Origin: Taishania pollutisoli
Lineage (GTDB): Bacteria > Bacteroidota > Bacteroidia > Flavobacteriales_D > Crocinitomicaceae
Direction: 5' to 3'
Assembly: GCF_014518315.1 (NCBI RefSeq)
Contig: NZ_JACVEL010000003.1
Span: 124,001 to 188,000, forward strand
Length of the DNA: 64,000 bases
The position numbers and the translations under genes were made by a program. Under the pieces are notes generated by a model. The model searched no databases, was not told the origin of the DNA, and saw nothing but the letters and a program-made list of their open reading frames with translations. Numbering within the stretch: position 1 is the first letter of the stretch; the number at the start of each line of letters is the position of its first letter. Positions 9,634 through 19,122 of the stretch are shown here, piece after piece.

Positions 9634-10348
9634 ATCAATAATGTCAGCGGGCTTTTTCCTGTTGACCATCACCCTTGGATTCGGACAATTTATCGAATCA
9701 GGAAAGATTGTGTATGAACGCAAGACCAATTTGTTGAAAATTCCGAACCTGCCGCCGTTCCTGAAACAGATCGCAGAGGAAAAGAAATACAACGTCGATG
9801 AGTTTGTGCTGACTTTCAATGAAAACGGATCTGTTTTTGTCCCAAAAGCGGCCATGACAAACAATCCGGCTGATATGTTGAGTACTAAAAACACCGTTTA
9901 CTCAAACCATGTCACAAAAGACCGGATGACCATGCTCGACATGATGGGAAATAAAATTTTCATCCAGGATACGGTCAATAAAATTTCGTGGACAATGACA
10001 GACAACACCCGAAAACTGGCCGGTTATGAATGTCGCATGGCTATTTATCGCAAGAACGATTCCACTAACCTGTATGCGTGGTACGCGGAAGAACTGGTTC
10101 CTTCTGTCGGACCGGAGACATTTAGCGGCTTACCCGGAACAATCTTAGGATTGGCAACGGAAGACGGAGGGGTTGTTTATTTTGCTAAATCCGTTGAATT
10201 CACAAAAGTGGAAGACAGCGCGTTTAAATACGATACCGGAAAAACAAAAGTCTATACCAAACAAGGGTTTGCTGATGAAATTACCCGCCAAATGGGAAAT
10301 ACCCCGATGGCAAAGGGGATGATTGCCGGATTCTTCAGGTGGTATTAA
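9611..10348 (+). CDS. GLPGLI family protein
   Basis: A 245-residue exported protein with an N-terminal signal peptide (to about residue 26, GFGQ). It carries the family's name motif as FSGLPGTILGLATEDGG near residues 170-185, preceded by the conserved AWYAEELVPSVGP stretch. Members are confined to Bacteroidota and usually sit beside outer-membrane barrels, and this one overlaps the 916-residue barrel gene by 23 bp. Its biochemical role is unknown. An alternative start at 9641 would remove the overlap and still leave a short signal peptide, but the upstream start gives the usual basic N-terminus. Confidence 0.9.
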   Translation: MNRNSLSKSIMSAGFFLLTITLGFGQFIESGKIVYERKTNLLKIPNLPPFLKQIAEEKKYNVDEFVLTFNENGSVFVPKAAMTNNPADMLSTKNTVYSNHVTKDRMTMLDMMGNKIFIQDTVNKISWTMTDNTRKLAGYECRMAIYRKNDSTNLYAWYAEELVPSVGPETFSGLPGTILGLATEDGGVVYFAKSVEFTKVEDSAFKYDTGKTKVYTKQGFADEITRQMGNTPMAKGMIAGFFRWY

Positions 10349-10476
10349 CCGTATTTTCACCTTCTGAACACCTTGGTTTATGAAATTTTTGTGCAAACAA
10401 CCCTTAACGGTTTAATAATTTCACATTCATGCATCCTTTAAACAGCATTTTACGTCTGTGATGGTATAACCCATCT

Positions 10477-11793
10477 ATGAGTGAAATGAAAAAGCAACTA
10501 TTAACTCTTATTTGTTCCATCCCATCTGTTTTTATACATGCGCAAACCATCTATTCAAACGGCGGAACACTACATGTAAGTACTGGCGGAGTGTTGTATT
10601 GCAATGGTGGCATAACACTCTCCAATGCAACACAGCTAACCAATCAGGGTACGCTGACAGCAACAAAAAATTCTACTTTTGCCCAACCCGGAAATTTTGA
10701 GATCAATTCCAATTCCATTGTTTCGGGAAACGGGATCTACCGGGTAGAACAAGACTGGATCAATGATGCTACATTTAACGGAAATGCCGGTGAAGTGATT
10801 TTGTTCGGAAACACTGAACAATTGATTACATCCACTACAGGAACGATGACAACGTTCAACAACCTGACCCTTTCCGGGAACGGTACAAACACCAATCGAA
10901 GAAAAACACTGGTAAATGTAAACGCAACGACCGGAACAACAGGTGTGTTGAATTTAAATGACCGGGAATTACATACCGGTATTCATCTCTTCATGGTTGA
11001 CAATACTGCCCCGACTGCGATTTCAAATGCAACAACATTCAACAATGAAGGCTTTGTAAGCAGCTCAACCAACGGTTTTCTCATTCGAAAAACCAATCAG
11101 CAGACAGATTACCTGTTTCCTGTAGGTTCGAGTGATGGTACACGTCGCTACCGGCCGGTGATGATGAATCCGAATACAGCGGCGGAACAGGTATATGAAG
11201 TGCGTTTCAATAACTTCTCCACCGACAATGAAAATTATTTCCTGGCACAGCATGAATCGACCATTGATGTGGTAAACCCGCTTTTTTTCCATTCCATTGA
11301 CCGGGTAAGCGGTACTTCTGATCCGGATATTAAACTCTTCTTTGTTCCTGCAGCAGATAATGACTGGACAAGTTTTGCTCACTGGTATGGTTCCGAACAA
11401 CAATGGAAGGATGTTACCAACACCTCTGAAAACACTTCCGGTAATTTCAAATTTATCCAGAAGAATAGCTGGGGGTTTCCAACAAGTGATTTTCAGTATG
11501 CCTTGATCAATACAACACATCCGTTTAGCATTCCCAATGTGTTTACCCCAAATGGTGACGGGGTCAACGATGTTTTTTTTATTACGTCCTCCGGTCTGAC
11601 GGATTTTAATTTGTTCATTGCCAACCGGTGGGGGGAGCTCGTTTTTGAAACCAACGATCCGAATCAGGCATGGGATGGAACGGTTAATGGAAATAAATGC
11701 AGTGACGGTGTTTACTTTTATTCACTGAAAGCAAAACAAAATACAACGGATGTTGTTAAACACGGCCACATCACAATAAACGGAAATAAATAA
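10477..11793 (+). CDS. T9SS type B (CHU_C / gliding-associated C-terminal) secreted protein
   Basis: A 438-residue secreted protein. The signal peptide ends near residue 22 (FIHAQ). The middle (about 25-250) is Thr/Asn/Gly-rich with the look of a beta-helix. The last 85 residues form a gliding-motility-associated CHU_C domain with the hallmarks NVFTPNGDGVNDVF, FIANRWGELVFET, AWDGTVNG and DGVYFY, which direct export by the type IX system. It is the first gene of an apparent operon with a collagen-like protein (18 bp downstream) and a small exported protein. A likely role is a surface structure or adhesin; this is an inference from architecture only. ATG at 10486 is an alternative start. Confidence 0.88.
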   Translation: MSEMKKQLLTLICSIPSVFIHAQTIYSNGGTLHVSTGGVLYCNGGITLSNATQLTNQGTLTATKNSTFAQPGNFEINSNSIVSGNGIYRVEQDWINDATFNGNAGEVILFGNTEQLITSTTGTMTTFNNLTLSGNGTNTNRRKTLVNVNATTGTTGVLNLNDRELHTGIHLFMVDNTAPTAISNATTFNNEGFVSSSTNGFLIRKTNQQTDYLFPVGSSDGTRRYRPVMMNPNTAAEQVYEVRFNNFSTDNENYFLAQHESTIDVVNPLFFHSIDRVSGTSDPDIKLFFVPAADNDWTSFAHWYGSEQQWKDVTNTSENTSGNFKFIQKNSWGFPTSDFQYALINTTHPFSIPNVFTPNGDGVNDVFFITSSGLTDFNLFIANRWGELVFETNDPNQAWDGTVNGNKCSDGVYFYSLKAKQNTTDVVKHGHITINGNK

Positions 11794-11811
11794 TCTATTA
11801 AATAACGAATT

Positions 11812-13200
11812 ATGAAAACCCTGAAACTTTCACTATACGCACTTGTTCTTGGTCTGACAACATCTGCTGTTTTCTCACAAAACAATGTCGGTATCGGAAC
11901 AACAACTCCAAACCCGAATGCTGCATTGGACATACAATCAACCAATCAGGGAGTATTGGTGCCTCGTTTGACAACCGCTCAACGAACAGCAATTGCAACT
12001 CCCACGGAAGGATTACTTGTTTACGATATCGATGTAGATTGTTTTTTCTTTTACGAAAGTACTGCTGCAGCCTGGCAAAATTTATGTAATTCCGGTGGAA
12101 CCGGCCCTCAGGGACCGGCAGGACCACAAGGACCCGCTGGTGCGACAGGAGCGACAGGAGCAGTAGGCCCACAAGGACCGGCAGGGCCTGCCGGAGCGAT
12201 TGGAGCAACCGGACCGCAAGGGCCAGCGGGGACAACAGGAGCAACGGGTGCACAAGGACCGGCAGGACCACAAGGACCAGCAGGTGCAACTGGAGCTATG
12301 GGACCACAAGGACCGGCGGGGCCAGCAGGAGCGAATGGGACAAATGGCGTTGGTGTTGTTTCCACTGTCGATAATGGAAATGGTACGTTTACCATTAATT
12401 ACAGTGATGGAACCAGTTTTACGACGGCTAATTTAACAGGGCCACAAGGGCCAGCAGGAGCGAATGGGACAAATGGCGTTGGTGTTGTTTCCACTGTCGA
12501 TAATGGAAATGGTACGTTTACCATTAATTACAGTGATGGAACCAGTTTTACGACGGCTAATTTAACAGGGCCACAAGGGCCAGCAGGAGCGAATGGGACA
12601 AATGGCGTTGGTGTTGTTTCCACTGTCGATAATGGAAATGGTACGTTTACCATTAATTACAGTGATGGAACCAGTTTTACGACGGCTAATTTAACAGGGC
12701 CACAAGGGCCAGCGGGGGCTACTGGAGCTGCTGGACCAGCAGGGGCAACCGGACCACAAGGACCATCCGGAGTTATTCAAAAATACCACGTTTATTCAAC
12801 TGCGGGTAGAACAAATATAGCGTCTACTGCATTAACACTACAACCTGGTATGACGCAAACTTTTACGTTAGCTGCTCCTGCAACAGTAATTGTGTGGGCA
12901 AGTATCGGGGCATTAAACACAACGATGACAACAACTGGTTACTCGACCGTTGATATGGTTGTGCATGTGAATGGAAATCCGTTGGCAAATGGTGGGTGGA
13001 ACCGAATGTTTATAACCAATACATCTGCTACAACAGGGCTTGGTATCTGTGCGCTTAACACAATGATCAGCCTTCCGGCAGGAACGCACACTATTGATCT
13101 TAGAACAAACAGGTCTTCGGGAACATCTACTGTAACGATTGGTGGAAACCCTTCAACTGATGTTAACCCCGGAGAAATGACAATTATGGTTTTAAACTGA
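11812..13200 (+). CDS. Collagen-like (Gly-X-Y) repeat secreted protein
   Basis: A 462-residue exported protein. A signal peptide (to about residue 23, VFSQ) is followed by a short N-terminal domain ([18 protein letters not shown], then [13 protein letters not shown]) seen in many Bacteroidota fibre-like proteins. A collagen-like Gly-X-Y tract runs from about residue 97 to 180. Three identical 43-residue units ([20 protein letters not shown], then a beta-rich [11 protein letters not shown]) come next, then a second short Gly-X-Y tract, and a C-terminal beta-rich domain of about 140 residues. The shape suggests a trimeric surface fibre, like bacterial collagen-like stalks with a globular tip. 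There is no obvious T9SS signal at the C-terminus, so its export route beyond Sec is unclear. It is the second gene of the CHU_C operon and overlaps the next gene by one base. Confidence 0.9.
   Translation: MKTLKLSLYALVLGLTTSAVFSQNNVGIGTTTPNPNAALDIQSTNQGVLVPRLTTAQRTAIATPTEGLLVYDIDVDCFFFYESTAAAWQNLCNSGGTGPQGPAGPQGPAGATGATGAVGPQGPAGPAGAIGATGPQGPAGTTGATGAQGPAGPQGPAGATGAMGPQGPAGPAGANGTNGVGVVSTVDNGNGTFTINYSDGTSFTTANLTGPQGPAGANGTNGVGVVSTVDNGNGTFTINYSDGTSFTTANLTGPQGPAGANGTNGVGVVSTVDNGNGTFTINYSDGTSFTTANLTGPQGPAGATGAAGPAGATGPQGPSGVIQKYHVYSTAGRTNIASTALTLQPGMTQTFTLAAPATVIVWASIGALNTTMTTTGYSTVDMVVHVNGNPLANGGWNRMFITNTSATTGLGICALNTMISLPAGTHTIDLRTNRSSGTSTVTIGGNPSTDVNPGEMTIMVLN
12321..12707 (+). repeat. Three exact tandem 129-bp repeats
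   Basis: Copies at 12321-12449, 12450-12578 and 12579-12707 are identical base for base by eye. Each encodes 43 residues in frame within the collagen-like gene. Perfect identity, including silent positions, implies recent duplication or homogenisation, and copy number could vary by recombination without breaking the frame. Confidence 0.97.
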
Positions 13201-13475
13201 TGATTATGAAGACGATTATCTTGATGGGTGTTGTATGTATTTGTTCCGCAACATCTTTTTCTCAACAAACCTCCGGCAGTAATCGAAAAGTTCCCGTTTC
13301 GGAAGAGCATTCGGCAGTTGGCACACCGGCAGAAGAAAGTCCGGCAACAGCAGTCCCTTTAAACTCAACCCGTAAAACAATTCAGGTACAGCAAACGGAA
13401 TCAAAAGAAAATACCGGAAGTACCAGTGAAAAGAAACCTTCCGCGATTTCTTCAAAACGGCAACAAGCTGAATAG
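13200..13475 (+). CDS. Small exported low-complexity protein
   Basis: A 91-residue protein starting at an ATG that overlaps the stop of the collagen-like gene (TGATG); an ATG at 13206 is an alternative. A signal peptide (to about residue 22, TSFSQQ) precedes a hydrophilic, disordered mature part rich in Ser, Thr, Glu, Lys and Gln, with no cysteines. Its coupling to the collagen-like gene suggests a helper or accessory role for that fibre. The family is not recognised. Confidence 0.65.
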   Translation: MIMKTIILMGVVCICSATSFSQQTSGSNRKVPVSEEHSAVGTPAEESPATAVPLNSTRKTIQVQQTESKENTGSTSEKKPSAISSKRQQAE

Positions 13476-13498
13476 AATAACCAGCTTATAATACTATT

Positions 13499-13550
13499 GT
13501 CAATTGTGGGTTATTGATTGAAACAGATTGATAATTCACAATTGACTTTT
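13499..13550. terminator. Bidirectional hairpin between convergent genes
   Basis: GTCAATTGTG at 13499-13508 pairs perfectly with CACAATTGAC at 13537-13546, with a 28-base AT-rich loop and a T-run on the plus side. It lies between the end of the collagen operon and the end of topB, so it may terminate both, although the long loop is unusual. Confidence 0.45.
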
Positions 13551-15648
13551 ATTCCAATCCCACATTCCAGGTAGCATCTAAAATCAATTTCCCGTTCTTC
13601 GGTTCACTGCTTCCCGGAATCACAAACCCCTTTATCTGGTTTGTTTTTCCTTTCGTTATCAACTGAATTAATTGTGCTTCGGTTAATTTTTTCCCCAATA
13701 ATTCAAATGGTATTTTAAACCCACAAACGTTAAAATCAGAACATCCCACTGCCGATTTACCTTTCATAATTTTTGCCGATTTACACTTCGGGCAATCCAA
13801 TTCTTCCAGGTTCACTTTTTCTGCGGGTTTTCGCTCGCGCTTGGGAGCCGTTTGAGCAGGTGCAGCTTCAATATTGAAGGACTGCGCACTTGTATTAAAA
13901 ATTACCTCATCGGTCAGTTCACGTACCATTTGGTACAACTCCTGTTTGAATACATCCGGCTGGTATTCTCCTTTTTCGATCAATCTCAGTTTTCGCTCCC
14001 ATAATCCGGTTAGCTCAGCACTTTTCAACAACTCATTCTGAATGGTATCAATCAATGCGATTCCGGTTGGTGTGGCAATAATATTCTTTCGTTTTTTCTC
14101 GATGTATTTTCGTTTGAATAACGTTTCAATGATATTTGCCCGCGTAGACGGACGCCCGATTCCATTGTCTTTCATCAGTTCCCGCATTTCCTCATCTTCT
14201 ACCTGTTTACCGGCCGTCTCCATCGCCCGCAGCAATGTTGCTTCCGTGTAATACTTCGGCGGAGTCGTTTTCCCCTGGTGAATGAACGGTTCGTGAGGCC
14301 CTTTCTCCCCTTCGGTGAATGCAGGCATAATCTTATCTTCTTCCGCTTCCTTTTTTGCCTTCATATCAGCATACACTTCCCGCCATCCCTGTTCGATGAT
14401 TTGCTTTCCGGTTGCTTTGAACTGTAAATCACCAACTTTACCCATGACGGTCGTATTTGAAACTTTACATTCCGGGTAAAAGACCGCAATGAAGCGTCGT
14501 GCAACCAGGTCATATATTTTCTGCTCATCCGGAGTAATGCCGGAAGGTACGATTCCCGTTGGGATGATGGCGTGGTGATCCGTTACTTTCTTATCGTCGA
14601 AAACGGATTTCAGTTTGGGGATCGGTTGTGTGAGCAGACTTTCCGTCAAGCGGGAATAATAAGTCATTTGACGCAGGATTCCCGGAACTTTCGGGTGTAA
14701 ATCTTCTGACAAGTAAGTTGTATCCACACGTGGATAAGTCACGATTTTCTTTTCGTATAAGCTTTGAATGTGACGTAGTGTCTCATCTGCCGAATACCCA
14801 TATTTTTTATTGGATTCCACCTGTAAAGACGTCAAGTCATACAAGCGCGGATTACCTTCTTTTCCTTCTTTTTGCTCAAAGGATGTTACTTCAAATTCTT
14901 TGTCTTTGAGGTATTCCAGTCCCTTTTCCGCTTTTTCCGCCGTTTTCAACCGGTCGATCTGACACAGAAATTCTGTTTCCCGGTAATTGGTTTTCAATTC
15001 CCAGTAGTCTTCTCCCCGAAATGCATCAATTTCTTTCTGCCGCTGCACAATCAATGCCAGCGTCGGTGTTTGTACGCGTCCGATAGATAAGGTTGATTGT
15101 CCTCTTCCGAATTTAACCGTGAACAGCCGCGTTGCATTGATTCCCAACATCCAGTCACCAATAGCACGGGCGCTCCCTGCCGCGTATAAATTATCGTATT
15201 GTGTGGAATCTTTTAGTTTATCAAACCCCTCCCGGATTGCTTCTTCTGTTAATGAAGAAATCCACAAACGCTTGATCGGAACCTTGCATTTTGCCTTCAG
15301 CAACACCCAACGCTGGATGAGCTCTCCCTCCTGCCCGGCATCCCCGCAGTTGATCACTTCTTCGCATTGTGCGACCAGGTTCTCAATAGTTGTAAATTGC
15401 TTTTGGACTCCATTGTCTTTGATGACTTTAATTCCGAAATTAGGGGGGATAATCGGTAAATCCTCCAACCTCCAAAACTTCCAGGATTCTTTATAATCGT
15501 GCGGTTCTTTGAGGGTGCACAAATGTCCGAAGGTCCATGTAACCGCATAGCCGTTTCCTTCGTAGTATCCGTCACGACGGGTTTTTGCCCCGATAATTTC
15601 AGCAATGTCTTTCGCAACAGAAGGTTTTTCGGCTATACAAAGTTTCAT
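13549..15648 (-). CDS. topB: DNA topoisomerase III (type IA)
   Basis: A type IA topoisomerase of 699 residues that relaxes or decatenates DNA through a transient 5'-phosphotyrosine. The TOPRIM domain (about 1-150) has the catalytic Glu7 (IAEKPSVAKDIA) and the metal site CGDAGQEGE at 102-109. The active-site Tyr305 lies in VTYPRVDTTYL. The C-terminus has a zinc-finger-like element (CPKCKSAKIMKGKSAVGC) and a short tail domain (KLTEAQLIQLITKGKT). The acidic triad is D-A-G-Q-E, with the middle acid replaced by Gly as in the DAGREGE subgroup; the Gln for Arg is a minor variant. It lies 41 bp downstream of the biotin carrier gene on the same strand. Confidence 0.96.
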   Translation of the reverse strand: MKLCIAEKPSVAKDIAEIIGAKTRRDGYYEGNGYAVTWTFGHLCTLKEPHDYKESWKFWRLEDLPIIPPNFGIKVIKDNGVQKQFTTIENLVAQCEEVINCGDAGQEGELIQRWVLLKAKCKVPIKRLWISSLTEEAIREGFDKLKDSTQYDNLYAAGSARAIGDWMLGINATRLFTVKFGRGQSTLSIGRVQTPTLALIVQRQKEIDAFRGEDYWELKTNYRETEFLCQIDRLKTAEKAEKGLEYLKDKEFEVTSFEQKEGKEGNPRLYDLTSLQVESNKKYGYSADETLRHIQSLYEKKIVTYPRVDTTYLSEDLHPKVPGILRQMTYYSRLTESLLTQPIPKLKSVFDDKKVTDHHAIIPTGIVPSGITPDEQKIYDLVARRFIAVFYPECKVSNTTVMGKVGDLQFKATGKQIIEQGWREVYADMKAKKEAEEDKIMPAFTEGEKGPHEPFIHQGKTTPPKYYTEATLLRAMETAGKQVEDEEMRELMKDNGIGRPSTRANIIETLFKRKYIEKKRKNIIATPTGIALIDTIQNELLKSAELTGLWERKLRLIEKGEYQPDVFKQELYQMVRELTDEVIFNTSAQSFNIEAAPAQTAPKRERKPAEKVNLEELDCPKCKSAKIMKGKSAVGCSDFNVCGFKIPFELLGKKLTEAQLIQLITKGKTNQIKGFVIPGSSEPKNGKLILDATWNVGLE

Positions 15649-15689
15649 TCGGGGAATCTGTATTCTATAAAATTATCTTGATAAAAGAT

Positions 15690-16157
15690 TTACTCAAATT
15701 CAATAATCACCTGCCCTTTTTCAACCACTTGTTCCGGTTTTGCAAAAATTTCTTTTACAATTCCTGTTCCTTCCGCTTTCAAAACGTTCTCCATTTTCAT
15801 GGCTTCCAATGATAAGATTTCATCTCCGACATTCACTTCCTGCCCGACTTGCACAGCAATATTAACAATACGTCCCGGCATTGGAGCCTGCAGTTCTTTT
15901 AACTTGCGAACTTTCGGCACGTCCATCCCAAGGGAAGAAATCAATTCATCTAACGGTCCTTTTTTACCAACGGTAAAAACGCGGTGGTTGATTTTTAACT
16001 TTAAGAGGTTGCTCTCTGTATTTTCCTCTAAGATCTCTCCGAAAAATGTATTCCCGTTGTAGGAGATCGTGAAAAAAGTCTCATCCTCCCATTTAATAAC
16101 AGCACCATCGCTTGCAAGTGTTTCCTGTCCGTCAAAGTTCCATTTCGCGTGTGTCAT
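15690..16157 (-). CDS. Biotin carboxyl carrier (biotinyl-lipoyl attachment) protein
   Basis: A 155-residue biotin carrier subunit of an acyl-CoA or oxaloacetate/pyruvate-type carboxylase. The C-terminal biotinyl domain (about 85-155) contains PMPGRIVNIAVQVGQEV and the biotinylation motif EAMKMEN, whose Lys would carry biotin. The N-terminal 80 residues form the beta-rich extension seen in Bacteroidota propionyl/acetyl-CoA carboxylase carriers. The partner carboxylase and carboxyltransferase genes are not in the window, so the exact enzyme cannot be named. It is followed by topB on the same strand. Confidence 0.9.
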   Translation of the reverse strand: MTHAKWNFDGQETLASDGAVIKWEDETFFTISYNGNTFFGEILEENTESNLLKLKINHRVFTVGKKGPLDELISSLGMDVPKVRKLKELQAPMPGRIVNIAVQVGQEVNVGDEILSLEAMKMENVLKAEGTGIVKEIFAKPEQVVEKGQVIIEFE

Positions 16158-16366
16158 TTACCTGTGTTTTTTTGTCAAAGATAAGGAATCATTGCTTTCA
16201 TTTTATACTGTCATCCCTGTATTTGAGAATTTCCGTTGTTTATCGCTAAAAACAAACCCCGAAACAGAAAAGGACCTTTTCCACAACAAATCCTGACCAT
16301 TCGTCACATTTTTATCTGCTGTTCTATTAATTTTTGCATTTTTGTCCATGTAATTTACTTTTGAAA

Positions 16367-18970
16367 ATGAGAAAATCATATTTTGCAGTTGCCCTATTAG
16401 TGCTCACAGCATGCGGAGCAAAGAAAACGGATGCTCCCATCAGTCCTGTTGCGACAGTTCCGACTCCTCCTCCGACCACAGAGGTGGCAGAGCCATCCAA
16501 GAGTATTCCTACGGAACGTGCTGTTTTTCACGCCTCTGAAACCATTCTTACCAACCTGATCCACACCCGTCTGGATGTAAACGTGGATTGGGCAAAGGCA
16601 TATTTGTACGGAAAAGCAACCATCACTGCAAAACCTCATTTTTATCCTTCCGACAGCTTGATTCTGGATGCAAAAGGAATGACGATTAACTCTGTTAAAC
16701 TCGACGGAAAGGATTTGACATACACCTACAAAGATGATTTCCTGAAGATTAAACTGGGAAAAACATATACCCGCAATGAGCAGTACACCATCGTTGTAGA
16801 CTACATTGCCAAACCGAACGAACGTAAAACGGGAGGAAGCGCAGCAATCACTTCTGATAAGGGATTGTATTTTATCAACAATGACGGCTCAGAAGCCAAT
16901 AAAATGCCGCAAATCTGGACGCAGGGAGAAACGGAAGCAAGTTCTGTCTGGTTCCCGACCATTGATGCACCAAACGCAAAAACCTCACAGGAAATTTTTG
17001 TGACCGTTGAAGATAAATTTGTAACGCTTTCCAACGGAAAATTGGTAAGCAGCAAGAAAAACACAGATGGAACAAGAACCGACCACTGGAAACAGGAATT
17101 GCCACATGCTCCGTACCTGTTTATGTTGGGAATCGGTGAATTTAAAATCGTAAAAGATACGTATACCCGAAAGGACGGGAAAAAAATCGATGTTCATTAT
17201 TACGTAGAACCGGAATGGGAAAAATATGCCAAATCCATTTTCGGACATACACCTGAAATGATTCAATTCTTCTCTGAAAAATTAGGCGTTGAATACCCAT
17301 GGGATAAATACCACCAGATTGTTGTGAGAGATTACGTTTCCGGAGCAATGGAAAATACCGGAGCGGTTGTGTTTGGTGATTTTGTTTACAAAACGGATCG
17401 TGAATCACTGGACGGAACAAGTGAATCCATTATTGCACATGAATTATTTCACCACTGGTTTGGCGACCTGGTAACCTGCGAATCCTGGTCCAACCTCCCG
17501 TTAAACGAAGCATTTGCCAATTATTCGCAATACCTGTGGGATGAATACAAACACGGAAAAGATGAAGCGGATTTTCATGCAAGTTCTGAGGCAAACGGGT
17601 ACTTGCAACAAGCACAGATGCAGGGTTATCATGACCTGATCTGGTATGATTACGACGAAAAAGAAGAAATGTTTGATGGTCACTCTTACAACAAAGGGGG
17701 ACGTATCCTGCACATGCTGAGAAGTTACGTCGGTGATGAAGCGTTTTTCCTTTCACTGAACAAGTACCTGACTGATAACAAGTATAAAGCTGCCGAGTAT
17801 CATCACTTGCGATTGGCATTTGAAGAAGTTACCGGTGAAGACCTGAACTGGTTTTTCCAACAGTGGTTTACGGCTTCCGGTCATCCGACATTAGACATCA
17901 ATCAACGGGAAGAAAACGGGCAGGTCATTGTTTCGATTGCGCAAAAACAAAACCTGGCGGAATTCCCTATTTTTAAATTGCCGATGCAAATTGCGGTTGT
18001 TGATTCGGAAGGAAAACAGGTTCACAATGTGACCGTTGATAAAATTGAGAATGAATTTCGTTTCCCGGTAAGAGGAACACTTAAAACAGTGATCACAGAT
18101 TACCAGGAAGCATTGCTGGCAGAAGTAAACGAGAAAAAGCCACAAGCTCAATTTGTCGAGCAATACTATAATTCCGAAAAATGGAGAACGCGGACACGTG
18201 CATTGAACTTTGGAACGAAAAAGATAGACGAAACAGCACAAAAACTGATTCTGGACGCCTTGAAAGATCCGTTCTGGTCTATCAGAAGTACGGCCATTGA
18301 AAAGGCTGTCCGATTGAAAGATGCAAACAAGCAGCAGGCAATTGAACTCATCAAAGCATTGGCAACAAGCGATCCGGAATCATCGGTACGTGCTGCGGCA
18401 TTGAACTTTATTGACAGAATGGGTGTAGAAAATGCTGAATCCATTTACCTGGCTTCACTGAAAGACTCCTCGTACAGCGTCGTTTCCTCTGCGCTGAAAT
18501 ACCTTGGAAAGGTGAATCCGACATTGGCGATGCAAAAGGCTGCTGAGTTGGAAAATGAACGTTCCACAAATATGATTGTCGGAATTGCCGGGTTGTACGC
18601 CGAAAACGGAGATGCAGGCAAGTTCTCTTTCTTTCAGAAAAACCTGACCAATGGAACCATGTCCGGATTTGACGAGCTGGGAATGATGAACCTGTTTACC
18701 AGCTATCTTTCAGGACAGGATAATGCATTAATGGAACAATCATTTGATACATACAATTACTTGAAAAACAGTGGCGGGATGTACACCAAAATGTTCTTTC
18801 CTCAAAACGTTGACTTCCTGTTGCAACAAATTGATGTGCGTTTAAATGCAGAAAAGGCTGTACTTGCGGAAGTGGAAAAAAACAAAGACAATGCGGGAAT
18901 TGTAAAAGCAGAAAAGAACATTAAACAATTAGAAGAATTGTCTAAAAAATTCAAGGGGTTGAAAGACTAG
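16367..18970 (+). CDS. M1 family metallo-aminopeptidase lipoprotein
   Basis: An 867-residue zinc aminopeptidase. The ATG at 16367 is chosen because it starts a lipoprotein signal, MRKSYFAVALLVLTAC, with Cys16 as lipid anchor; an in-frame TTG at 16334 would spoil it. The substrate-binding GAMEN motif is at 326-330. Zinc ligands are H358-E359-x-x-H362 and E381 (NEAF, exactly 18 residues later). After the catalytic and beta domains comes an ERAP-like helical C-terminus (about 600-840) that looks like HEAT repeats. It probably trims peptides at the outer membrane or in the periplasm. A strong terminator follows. Confidence 0.95.
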   Translation: MRKSYFAVALLVLTACGAKKTDAPISPVATVPTPPPTTEVAEPSKSIPTERAVFHASETILTNLIHTRLDVNVDWAKAYLYGKATITAKPHFYPSDSLILDAKGMTINSVKLDGKDLTYTYKDDFLKIKLGKTYTRNEQYTIVVDYIAKPNERKTGGSAAITSDKGLYFINNDGSEANKMPQIWTQGETEASSVWFPTIDAPNAKTSQEIFVTVEDKFVTLSNGKLVSSKKNTDGTRTDHWKQELPHAPYLFMLGIGEFKIVKDTYTRKDGKKIDVHYYVEPEWEKYAKSIFGHTPEMIQFFSEKLGVEYPWDKYHQIVVRDYVSGAMENTGAVVFGDFVYKTDRESLDGTSESIIAHELFHHWFGDLVTCESWSNLPLNEAFANYSQYLWDEYKHGKDEADFHASSEANGYLQQAQMQGYHDLIWYDYDEKEEMFDGHSYNKGGRILHMLRSYVGDEAFFLSLNKYLTDNKYKAAEYHHLRLAFEEVTGEDLNWFFQQWFTASGHPTLDINQREENGQVIVSIAQKQNLAEFPIFKLPMQIAVVDSEGKQVHNVTVDKIENEFRFPVRGTLKTVITDYQEALLAEVNEKKPQAQFVEQYYNSEKWRTRTRALNFGTKKIDETAQKLILDALKDPFWSIRSTAIEKAVRLKDANKQQAIELIKALATSDPESSVRAAALNFIDRMGVENAESIYLASLKDSSYSVVSSALKYLGKVNPTLAMQKAAELENERSTNMIVGIAGLYAENGDAGKFSFFQKNLTNGTMSGFDELGMMNLFTSYLSGQDNALMEQSFDTYNYLKNSGGMYTKMFFPQNVDFLLQQIDVRLNAEKAVLAEVEKNKDNAGIVKAEKNIKQLEELSKKFKGLKD

Positions 18971-18997
18971 TTTCTGTTCAACTATACAGATCATCTG

Positions 18998-19026
18998 AAC
19001 CACGGATATTTTATCCGTGGTTTTTT
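18998..19026 (+). terminator. Intrinsic terminator after the M1 aminopeptidase
   Basis: A perfect 10-bp stem (AACCACGGAT at 18998-19007 with ATCCGTGGTT at 19013-19022) and a 5-base loop are followed by a T-run. Confidence 0.88.
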
Positions 19027-19122
19027 GTTACTCCGTGTTTTAGAAAAGCAGACAAAAAATACTCCTTCTTTTCATAAAAAACTCAATATTGTGTATCTTC
19101 GTGCGTTCAAAATGCTTGTTGC

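Noticed and set aside
11810-12395. Long open frames on the minus strand opposite the collagen-like gene (up to 159 codons)
   Set aside because: They arise because the GC-rich Gly-X-Y repeats have few stop codons on the opposite strand; their products are Pro/Cys/Ser- or Leu-rich low-complexity chains with no protein-like pattern.
12321-12707. CRISPR-like tandem repeats
   Set aside because: The units are contiguous, 129 bp, in frame and have no variable spacers; no cas genes are present.
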